Shown here piece after piece: positions 43,430 to 50,359 of a stretch of DNA of 64,000 nt (its first letter is position 1; each line of letters begins with the position of its first letter). The notes below the pieces were generated by a model. The model was not told the DNA's origin and made no database searches. It saw only the letters and a program-made list of their open reading frames with translations. The position numbers and the translations under genes were made by a program. Origin of the DNA: DATKZH01 sp035528065 (GTDB taxonomy: Bacteria; Planctomycetota; Planctomycetia; Pirellulales; Thermoguttaceae). The stretch is taken from assembly GCA_035528065.1 (NCBI GenBank), contig DATKZH010000661.1, positions 15,051 through 79,050 of the forward strand, written 5' to 3'.

Positions 43430-43717
43430 TCAGGTGACCACGATTCGGTTGGTCAACTGGCCTCCGCCGGGCACGCCCATGGCGGCGTGCTGGGCCTTCT
43501 GCTTGGTGTAGTACGTGTCGCAGCGTCCGGCGATAAGCACGCCTTCCCGGCTAATTTCCACGCGGAGGTCCCGCACTCCACCGCCGGTTTCACGCCAGAC
43601 CGCCCGCTCGATGAATGCGGCAAGCCTCTCGGCTTCCGCCAGCGTCTCCGGCAGGGGGTCGTTCGGGAAATCGTCCGGCGACAAGACGCGCGCGACGCCG
43701 TATGAGAGATCGTCCAT
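43430..43717 (-). CDS. BON-domain protein
   Basis: A 95-residue protein. The C-terminal part (GVRDLRVEISREGVLIAGRC to HAAMGVPGGGQLTNRIVV) fits a BON domain, a small alpha/beta fold usually found in exported or membrane-associated proteins. No signal peptide is seen, so it may be cytoplasmic. It lies after another BON gene on the same strand. Function unknown beyond the family. Confidence 0.65.
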   Translation of the reverse strand: MDDLSYGVARVLSPDDFPNDPLPETLAEAERLAAFIERAVWRETGGGVRDLRVEISREGVLIAGRCDTYYTKQKAQHAAMGVPGGGQLTNRIVVT

Positions 43718-43869
43718 GGCTTCCTCCTCGCCGTTGCCGGCTGGTTCCTTTCAGTTCCCGGCAACAACGATAACCCCGAGGAACTTCCGTGTCCCCAATC
43801 CTTTCTCCAAGCTATCCTCATCGCAGCGCAACGGGGCGCAACGGGTCCTCACACGGCATGCGGGGCAGA

Positions 43870-44130
43870 CTACCGGACATGTACCGAGTTGATCAACGCG
43901 ATTTCGCGGCAGACCGCCCGGACAACCTCCTGTGCCAACTGCTTGTGATAGAAACTCGAAACGGTTCCGCAAATGACCAACGCACCATTCTGCTGCTCAA
44001 CTCGCAAATCCCGCAGTTCGTGAATGGGGCTGGTGGCCAGCGCGGCCTGGGCACGCGGCTTCACGTCTTTGCCCGACACCTCGCCCATGAGACGTTGGCT
44101 CCCTTCCTTGGAACCGGGTTTGTCTTCCAC
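43870..44130 (-). CDS. BON-domain protein
   Basis: An 86-residue protein. HELRDLRVEQQNGALVICGT and ISSFYHKQLAQEVV-like phrases (SSFYHKQLAQEVVRAVC) fit a BON domain. It is the upstream gene of the BON pair; the 152-base gap to the next gene is open. No signal peptide is visible. It could bind phospholipid or surface as BON domains can, but this is inferred from family only. Confidence 0.62.
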   Translation of the reverse strand: MEDKPGSKEGSQRLMGEVSGKDVKPRAQAALATSPIHELRDLRVEQQNGALVICGTVSSFYHKQLAQEVVRAVCREIALINSVHVR

Positions 44131-44599
44131 GTGACGATCAGGACCGTCCCCCGGGCGAGCCTGTAGCAGACAAGACCAGACGAGAACCCCAATCCCTTTC
44201 GGCGGTTGCCCGAGAGACTATCACCGACTGATCGCCTGGGATCGCCGATTCCTCAGCAAAGCTTCCTTCTTACTGACTGGCGTGCACGAAGACAGTATCC
44301 CAAGTGCAAAGTCTACAACTTGTCCCGCGAGGGAGTCAACCCCTTTGCGGCGGAACCGATTGATTTGGCGGAGAGGCCCGCAACTGGTATGCCATTTGCA
44401 ACCAGGTGGCCAGACCACGCGATGGAGCCCGGGTTCAGTACGCACAGGCCGAAACGATGTTCGCGCCCCGCGCCCAGGTTTCCAATCCCCCAATCTCGAT
44501 CTGGCGGATACCCGTGGCAGCTCACCTGGCGGGTGGCAGGCCAACAGGCCCGCGGCCGGGACCAGCGAGCCCGTCGTGCTGGTCCTCAAGTAGCGGCAC
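44131..44599. other. Intergenic region, no gene recognised
   Basis: About 470 bases between the BON gene and the APS kinase gene, both minus. Promoters for the BON pair should lie here. Short frames on both strands lack ribosome-binding sites and protein-like composition. No clear repeat was seen. Confidence 0.4.
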
Positions 44600-45259
44600 C
44601 TACCGGACCTTGCCGGCCGATCGGAGAAAGGCGAGGACCTCGTCGGCCAGCGTTTCGGGCGACTTGGCGCCCGCGTCGAGCACGAGTTCCGGCTTCTCGG
44701 GCGCTTCATAAGGGTCGTCGATCCCCGTGAAGCCCTTGATCTCCCCCGCACGGGCCTTGCGATAGAGCCCCTTGGGGTCACGCTTCTCGCACACCTCCAG
44801 CGGGGCATCCACGAAGATCTCGATGAAGTCACCCTCGGCCACCAAGGCGCGAACCCGGTCGCGGTCAACCCGGTAGGGGCTGATAAACGCCGTGATGGCG
44901 ACGATCCCGGCATCGCAGAACAGCTTGGCCACCGCGCCGATCCGGCGGATGTTCTCCTCCCGGTCCTGGGCGGAGAATCCCAGGCCGAACCGCTTGCCGA
45001 ACTCGTCGCCATGCCGCTGGCGGAGCATGTCGGGCGTGGCGTTCAAGCCGTGGCGGATGTTGTCCCCGTCGAGCACGAAGCTGCGGGCCCCCATCGAGTG
45101 GAGCTTGTGATCCACCAGGTTGGCCACGGTGCTCTTGCCGCAGGCACTCAGGCCGGTGAACCAAACCACGCATCCCCTGTGTCCGTTCAGTTCCTCTCGT
45201 TCCTCGCGCGAGACGGCGTGCTCGTGCCAGTGAACCTCAACTTGCTCCTCGTGGGCCAT
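44600..45259 (-). CDS. cysC: Adenylyl-sulfate kinase
   Basis: A 219-residue APS kinase. GCVVWFTGLSACGKSTVANL holds the P-loop GLSACGKS. ARSFVLDGDNIRHGLNATPD and REENIRRIGAVAKLFCDAGI are typical; KGLYRKARAGEIKGFTGID is the CysC signature near the C-terminus. It phosphorylates APS to PAPS for sulfotransfer or sulfate assimilation. The start MAHEEQVEVHW was chosen because the longer reading frame upstream has no CysC homology. No other sulfate gene is nearby. Confidence 0.94.
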   Translation of the reverse strand: MAHEEQVEVHWHEHAVSREEREELNGHRGCVVWFTGLSACGKSTVANLVDHKLHSMGARSFVLDGDNIRHGLNATPDMLRQRHGDEFGKRFGLGFSAQDREENIRRIGAVAKLFCDAGIVAITAFISPYRVDRDRVRALVAEGDFIEIFVDAPLEVCEKRDPKGLYRKARAGEIKGFTGIDDPYEAPEKPELVLDAGAKSPETLADEVLAFLRSAGKVR

Positions 45260-45495
45260 CGCGGGGCTGACTCCTTCTGATGCTATGAGGCGGTTTCCAG
45301 GCGACCGAGTGGCGATCATAACCCGAAACCGGCGGGCGGGGCAACGCTGATCGCTCCCCCCCCTGAAGAATGCCCTGGCAAGCCGGCCTGTGATCCGATA
45401 AAATTTCACGTTTTGAAGGAAAGCCAAACTGGCCTGTGGGTTAAGCCTGTTCAAGAATCGGCCGCTTCGAGGCGGACCGGAAGGGGGAAGAATCA
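45260..45495. promoter_or_regulatory. Divergent promoter region (cysC / class II aldolase)
   Basis: About 236 bases between divergent genes, so both promoters should lie here. A GGAAGGGGGAAG tract just before the aldolase start is its ribosome-binding site region. No consensus -10/-35 pair is obvious. Confidence 0.4.
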
Positions 45496-46473
45496 ATGAT
45501 CGTTACGACCAAGGACCTCTTCAGGATTGCCCACGGAAACTACGCCCTGGGGGCATACAACATCAACAATCTGGAGCAGACGGTGGGCCTGTTCCGGGGG
45601 AACCTGGGAAAGCCGGCATCGAACGACGACCCAGCGGACCCGGCCGTGAGCGCGCCGTTCATTCTTCAGATCTCTCGGGGGGCCCGAGGCTACACCGACA
45701 AGCGTTTCCTGGAAGCGATGATCCGCACGGCAGACGAGGTCTTCTCGGAAGCCATTTTCGCCGTGCACCTGGATCACGGGACCGAGGAAGCCTGCTACGA
45801 CTGTATCGACAGCGGCTTCTACAGCTCGGTGATGATCGATGCCTCGCACGAGGAGTTCGCAAAGAATATCGAGATTACCAAGCGGGTCGTCGACCGGGCG
45901 CACGAGAAGGGCGTCGTGGTGGAGGCCGAATTGGGGCAGCTTGGCGGGGTCGAGGAAGACATCGTCGGCAGCGTGTGTCTTACGGAGCCCGATCAGGCGG
46001 CCGAATTCATCGAAGGAAGCGGCTGCGATTCGCTGGCTGTCGCCATCGGTACCTCGCACGGGGCCTACAAGTTCAGTGGCTCCCAGGGACTACGCCTCGA
46101 CCGGCTCGAAGAGATCCAGAAGGTCGTGCCGGCCAATTTTCCCCTCGTGATGCACGGCTCCAGCAGCGTGCCCCAAGAGTGGGTCGAGCGGATCAACAGC
46201 GCCGGCGGGGCGATGAAAGGGGCCAGCGGGGTGCCGGAGGACCAGTATCTGCCGGCCGCCAAAATGGGGGTGTGCAAGATCAACATCGACACCGACGGCC
46301 GGCTCGTCTGGTGCGCCGTCTACCGCGAGTCGTTCCGCGACCAGCCGGAGGACTTCGACCCGCGGACCCCCGGCAAGAAGTTCATGCCCGCCTTCGCCGA
46401 GTATATCGCCCACAAAAACGCCAAGCTCGGCTCGGCCGGCCGGTTGGAATCGGTCCGCAAGGCGCTGGCGTAG
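45496..46473 (+). CDS. fba: Class II fructose-bisphosphate aldolase
   Basis: A 325-residue zinc-dependent aldolase. Metal and active-site motifs are visible in order: AVHLDHGTEEACYDCIDSGF (HLDHG), VEAELGQLGGVEED, IGTSHGAYKFSG and VMHGSSSVPQEW. It cleaves fructose 1,6-bisphosphate or a related substrate into triose phosphates in glycolysis/gluconeogenesis. The N-terminal MIVTTKDLFRIAHGNYALGA is typical. A likely terminator follows. Confidence 0.96.
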   Translation: MIVTTKDLFRIAHGNYALGAYNINNLEQTVGLFRGNLGKPASNDDPADPAVSAPFILQISRGARGYTDKRFLEAMIRTADEVFSEAIFAVHLDHGTEEACYDCIDSGFYSSVMIDASHEEFAKNIEITKRVVDRAHEKGVVVEAELGQLGGVEEDIVGSVCLTEPDQAAEFIEGSGCDSLAVAIGTSHGAYKFSGSQGLRLDRLEEIQKVVPANFPLVMHGSSSVPQEWVERINSAGGAMKGASGVPEDQYLPAAKMGVCKINIDTDGRLVWCAVYRESFRDQPEDFDPRTPGKKFMPAFAEYIAHKNAKLGSAGRLESVRKALA

Positions 46474-46482
46474 GCGTCGTTT

Positions 46483-46508
46483 GCCCGGCCACGGTTGCGG
46501 GCTTTTTT
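46483..46508 (+). terminator. Intrinsic terminator after fba
   Basis: GCCCG-(ten-base loop)-CGGGC stem followed directly by six T's (TTTTTT), nine bases after the stop of the aldolase gene. Confidence 0.55.
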
Positions 46509-46577
46509 GCCGGGAACCCAAGAACCTGCCCCCGGCGCGGGCGGTCCGTCGAGATGGAGGCACCACGAGCACGCGGC

Positions 46578-46640
46578 GTAGGGTGCCACGGGCATCTCGC
46601 CCGTGCCGGCACCGACTGCCGAGACGCCAGCGGCACGGGG
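46578..46640. repeat. GGTGCCACGGGC-type palindrome
   Basis: GGTGCCACGGGCATCTCGCC and its near complement (GCCGGCACCG) with a short spacer, in the gap before the threonyl-tRNA synthetase gene. It shares the GGTGCCAC core with the family C repeats at 36380-36610 and 57135-57250. Confidence 0.5.
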
Positions 46641-46769
46641 CGCGGTTTTTCGCCACGGCCTTACGCTAATTGGCGCGCAGGAAGCGCCGGCTTCCGGTTC
46701 GTGAAGATGTCTTTTGCGTCGCACTCCGGGAACCGCGCCACGTGGCCAGCTTACTCAAGGAGCATCGAC

Positions 46770-48554
46770 GTGGAGATCCAGGTTTGCCGCCATTCCTTGT
46801 CCCATGTGCTGGCCGCCGCCGTCAAGCGGCTGATCCCCTCCGTCCAGTTGGGGATCGGCCCGGCCATCGAGAACGGTTTCTACTACGACTTTCTGCTCCC
46901 CGACGCTCAGGGGATCACCGCGGAGCTGTTGCCGAAGATCGAAGACGAGATGCGGGCGATCATCGGCGAGGGTGCGGCCTTTGAGCGGAAGGAGCTGGAA
47001 ATCGAGGAAGCCAAGCAGCTCTTCCCCGCCGACCGCGAGCCGTTCAAGCTCGAGCTGATCGAGGACCTGGAGGCCCAAGGCAACCCTGTGGTTTCCGTCT
47101 ACCATACCGGCGACTTCGTCGATCTGTGCGCCGGCCCCCACGTGGAGTCGTCCCTGCACCTGAGGAGTCTGGGCTTCTGCCTGGATCGCGTATCCGGGGC
47201 GTACTGGCGGGGCAGCGAGAAGCGGCCGATGATGCAGCGGGTCTACGGGCTCGCGTTCCCCAGCAAGAAGGAGCTACGCGCCTACATCGCGGCCCGCGAA
47301 GAGGCCATGAAGCGGGATCACCGGCGAATCGGCGCCGAGCTGGAGCTGTTCGTCACGTCGGAAGAGGTGGGCCGGGGGTTGCCGCTCCTGTTGCCGAAGG
47401 GCGCCACGCTGCGGCGCGTTCTGGAGCGGTTCGCCGTCGACGCCGAGCTGGCCCGCGGCTACAGCCACGTCTACACGCCGCCGCTTGGGCGAAAGAAGCT
47501 CTACGAGACTTCCGGGCACTGGGAACACTACCAGGAGAGCATGTATCCGCCCATGGACGTGGCCGGCGAGGAGTTCGTGCTTCGGCCGATGACCTGCCCC
47601 CATCATTTCATGATGTATAACCACCGGCCCCGCTCGTACCGGGAGCTGCCCATGCGCCTGGCCGAGATCTCGCCGCAGTTTCGGCGGGAGCAGTCGGGCG
47701 AGCTGAGCGGGCTGATTCGGGTGATGATGTTCCATTTGGCCGACGCGCACATCATGTGCACGCCCGAACAGCTCGCCGAGGAGTTTCTCGGCGTCATCGA
47801 CCTGGTCGACTACATCATGACCTGCCTGGGGATCAAGGACGTGATCTCCTACCGGGCGTCGCTTCGGGACGACGACTCGGAGAAGTTCGTCGACAATCCC
47901 GAGTTTTGGGCAATGTCGGAGAAGATCCTCGTCGAGATCATGGACAGGGCGGGCTTGAAGTACGAGGTGGCCAAGGGCGAGGCCGCCTTCTACGGACCCA
48001 AGCTCGACGTGCAGATGCGGAACGTGCTGGGCAAGGAAGAGACGATCTTCACGATCCAGATCGACTTCGCCCTGCCCGAACGGTTCGACATGCTCTACAC
48101 CGACAGGGACGGCACCCAGAAGCGGCCCGTCGTCATCCATCGCGCCTCGATCGGCTGCCTGGAACGCACCATGGCCTTCCTGATCGAGTACTACGCCGGG
48201 GCGTTCCCCTGTTGGCTCGCCCCGATCCAAGCGCGCCTGATGACCATCACCGACGACCAGTTGGACTACGCCCGGGAGACGCTCGCCACGCTCCACCGGG
48301 CCGGCGTCCGCGCGGAGCTCGACGGGCGGAACGAGACCATCGGCAAGAAGGTCCGCGAGGGGCGGCTGCAAAAGATCCCCTACCTCTGCACGATCGGGGC
48401 CAAAGAGGTCGAGGCCGGCGCGCTGATGGTCCGCAACCGCGACTCGGGCAAGCAGAGCCTCGTCACGGTCGATCAGTTCGCGGAAAACGTCCAGCGCGAG
48501 AACCGCGAGTTCGCGTTAACGCTCGCCGCGGACGAGAGCGAGCAGCCCGCGTGA
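46770..48554 (+). CDS. thrS: Threonyl-tRNA synthetase lacking the TGS domain
   Basis: A 594-residue ThrRS starting at a GTG with AAGGAG seven bases upstream (46757-46762). It opens directly in the editing (SAD) domain: HSLSHVLAAAVKRLI (HxxxH), ENGFYYDFLLPD and FVDLCAGPHVES, followed by the class II catalytic core (MTCPHHFMMYNHRPRSYRE, FRREQSGELSGLIRV with the motif-2 loop, ADAHIMC) and the anticodon-binding domain. A typical bacterial ThrRS of about 640 residues has an N-terminal TGS domain before the SAD; here it is absent, and the upstream region is repeat. An ATG 63 bases earlier would not restore it. Confidence 0.93.
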   Translation: MEIQVCRHSLSHVLAAAVKRLIPSVQLGIGPAIENGFYYDFLLPDAQGITAELLPKIEDEMRAIIGEGAAFERKELEIEEAKQLFPADREPFKLELIEDLEAQGNPVVSVYHTGDFVDLCAGPHVESSLHLRSLGFCLDRVSGAYWRGSEKRPMMQRVYGLAFPSKKELRAYIAAREEAMKRDHRRIGAELELFVTSEEVGRGLPLLLPKGATLRRVLERFAVDAELARGYSHVYTPPLGRKKLYETSGHWEHYQESMYPPMDVAGEEFVLRPMTCPHHFMMYNHRPRSYRELPMRLAEISPQFRREQSGELSGLIRVMMFHLADAHIMCTPEQLAEEFLGVIDLVDYIMTCLGIKDVISYRASLRDDDSEKFVDNPEFWAMSEKILVEIMDRAGLKYEVAKGEAAFYGPKLDVQMRNVLGKEETIFTIQIDFALPERFDMLYTDRDGTQKRPVVIHRASIGCLERTMAFLIEYYAGAFPCWLAPIQARLMTITDDQLDYARETLATLHRAGVRAELDGRNETIGKKVREGRLQKIPYLCTIGAKEVEAGALMVRNRDSGKQSLVTVDQFAENVQRENREFALTLAADESEQPA

Positions 48555-48834
48555 GACCGGGCCTCGGAATCGGGGTGAGCCCCGGCGCAAAGACCGCGAC
48601 CACCTGGGGCTTCCCCACGAATCCTCTTGCTGCCGGCACGGCCGTGCGCGTAGAATGGGTGATGAGGGCGGGCATTCGGCCAACCGCTCTTCCCGTTGGC
48701 CGGAATCGTGTGTTCCGAGGCGTCTCTGGTTCCCAAGCTCCAGCTTGGGAACCCAACTTGATGTGCGTTCCCAAGCTGGAACTTGGGAACGAGGGGTTGC
48801 CGTTGGCCGAAATCGCATCTCCTCAGGTGCCGTG
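48555..48834. other. Intergenic region with palindromes
   Basis: About 280 bases holding the GTTCCCAAGC repeat cluster (48728-48790). No gene or clear promoter is visible. Confidence 0.45.
48728..48790. repeat. GTTCCCAAGC-type palindromes
   Basis: Two units: GGTTCCCAAGCTCC / GGAGCTTGGGAACC-type and GTTCCCAAGCTGG / AACTTGGGAAC, between thrS and the Uma2 gene. Confidence 0.65.
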
Positions 48835-49530
48835 ATGGCGACTTCCGTGATCTTCCAAGAGCAGGTGGAGATCCCTCTGACGATTCGGTCCCTCGCCGAA
48901 TTCCGCCGCTGGGCACTCTCGGAGGATTTCCCGGAAAGGGGCAGAATCGATTACGTTGCCGGGCGAATCGAGGTCGACATGCAGCCCGAGGATCTGTTCT
49001 GCCACGGAACGCTGAAGACCGAGATCGTCGGCATGGTCTCTCCGTGCGTGAAACGGCGGAATCTGGGCTACGTGTTCACCGCCCGCAGCCGGGTGTCTTG
49101 TCCCCAAGGCGACCTGTCCGTCGAGCCGGACGGGCTCTTCGTCTCCCACGAGGCGCTAGACACGGGGCGCGTTCGGCTCATTCCCGCCGCCACGCACGAG
49201 CCTGGGCACTACATCGAGCTGGAAGGCCCGCCCGACTTGATCGTCGAGATCGTCAGCGACAGCTCGGTGGGCAAGGACACGCGCCGGTTGCCCGAGGCCT
49301 ACTTCAAGGCCGGCGTCCGCGAGTTCTGGCTGGCCGACGCCCGCAAGGACCCGGTCGTCTTCCGAATCCACCAGCCGGGTGAGGCGGCGTACGTCCCCGA
49401 GGAGCCTGACGCCGCCAGCTTCCAAACCTCGGCCATCTTCGGCTGCTCCTTTCGGCTCGACAGCCGCCGCGATCCGAAGGGACACTGGGTGTTCGACCTG
49501 CGGGATAAGCCGCTGGAGCGAGCTCGATGA
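48835..49530 (+). CDS. Uma2 family endonuclease-like protein
   Basis: A 231-residue Uma2 (DUF820) protein. FPERGRIDYVAGRIEVDMQP, GDLSVEPDGLFVSHEAL, PDLIVEIVSDSSVGKDTRRL and YFKAGVREFWLADARKD match the PD-(D/E)XK-like fold of this family. The function of most members is unknown, and they are highly expanded in cyanobacteria and planctomycetes. An earlier frame start adds a repeat-derived leader; MATSVIFQEQ is the natural start. Confidence 0.9.
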   Translation: MATSVIFQEQVEIPLTIRSLAEFRRWALSEDFPERGRIDYVAGRIEVDMQPEDLFCHGTLKTEIVGMVSPCVKRRNLGYVFTARSRVSCPQGDLSVEPDGLFVSHEALDTGRVRLIPAATHEPGHYIELEGPPDLIVEIVSDSSVGKDTRRLPEAYFKAGVREFWLADARKDPVVFRIHQPGEAAYVPEEPDAASFQTSAIFGCSFRLDSRRDPKGHWVFDLRDKPLERAR

Positions 49531-49705
49531 GGTGTTCCCGCCCGATCATCGACCGCTACAAGGGCCACGCGGCGCTGAGCGTTGACGAATCGGGATAGCG
49601 CCCGGTAGAATAAACGATGAGAAAGGCCCTTGGCCAAACAGAGACTCCTGACCTCTTTGTCCGGCCTTTGGCCGGTTTACCGCCCGATGCGAAGGAAGGA
49701 CGACC

Positions 49706-49930
49706 ATGGCATCTGTGACGATTGCCGAGATCGAGGAGCGATTGCGCCAATTGCCGGCGGAAAAACTGCCCGTCGTTTATGATTTCGTCTCGTACTTGCT
49801 GGAGCGCGATGTGGCCGATCTCCTGGCAGCGCGCGACGGCGGTGCCCGTGGGACCATGCTGGCCTCTGAACCGGTGCTTCGCCGCGATTGGGATCGCCCG
49901 GAGGAGGATGCTGCATGGGCGCATTTGTAA
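49706..49930 (+). CDS. Antitoxin-like protein of a MazF-type pair
   Basis: A 74-residue protein starting MASVTIAEIEERLRQLPAEK, with an N-terminal helical segment typical of short antitoxin DNA-binding or DUF2281-like domains. The C-terminal part (GARGTMLASEPVLRRDWDRP) is probably the toxin-binding tail. Its 3' end overlaps the toxin gene by 16 bases. A GGAAGGA site lies seven to eight bases upstream. The family could not be named with certainty; the pairing supports the call. Confidence 0.75.
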   Translation: MASVTIAEIEERLRQLPAEKLPVVYDFVSYLLERDVADLLAARDGGARGTMLASEPVLRRDWDRPEEDAAWAHL

Positions 49931-50247
49931 AGGGCGATGTGGTCGTGGCACCGTTTCCGTTTTCGGATCTGAGTGCAACGAAGAAGCGACCGGCATTGGT
50001 GGTGGCAACGCTCACCGGCGACGACGTCATCCTCTGCCAAATCACAAGCCAGGCGATCGCCGACAGCTACGCGGTGCCGGTGGCGGATCACGACTTCACC
50101 AGCGGGGGCTTGCGGCAGGCCAGCAATATTCGCCCCAACCGCCTCTTCACGGCTGAGAGCAGCATCATCCTCTATCGGGCGGGGACGATAAGCGCCGCCA
50201 AGATCGAGGAGGTCCTGGCGAAGCTCGTGCGGATTCTCAGCGCCTGA
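49915..50247 (+). CDS. MazF/PemK family toxin
   Basis: A 110-residue protein starting MGAFVKGDVVVAPFPFSDLS, with SATKKRPALVVATL and ILCQITSQ, the order of the CcdB/MazF fold. The N-terminal GDVVVAPFPF is the family signature. It is predicted to be an mRNA interferase or growth inhibitor neutralised by the gene before it. It overlaps the antitoxin by 16 bases, so they are translated together. The module is compact and independent of its neighbours. Confidence 0.85.
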   Translation: MGAFVKGDVVVAPFPFSDLSATKKRPALVVATLTGDDVILCQITSQAIADSYAVPVADHDFTSGGLRQASNIRPNRLFTAESSIILYRAGTISAAKIEEVLAKLVRILSA

Positions 50248-50359
50248 GCCGACTTCAAGCCAGAGGCCCATGATCGATCTGCCATTGCGCAGCCAACTCA
50301 ACGGAGCTCGGGAACCCGTGGTGAGGTGGCTTCACCCGTTTTGAGACGGCTCCTGCGCC

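Noticed and set aside
45975..46769. In-frame upstream extension of the threonyl-tRNA synthetase to 859 residues.
   Set aside because: It overlaps the class II aldolase gene, its terminator and a palindrome, and contains no TGS domain; a GTG with AAGGAG at 46770 is preferred.
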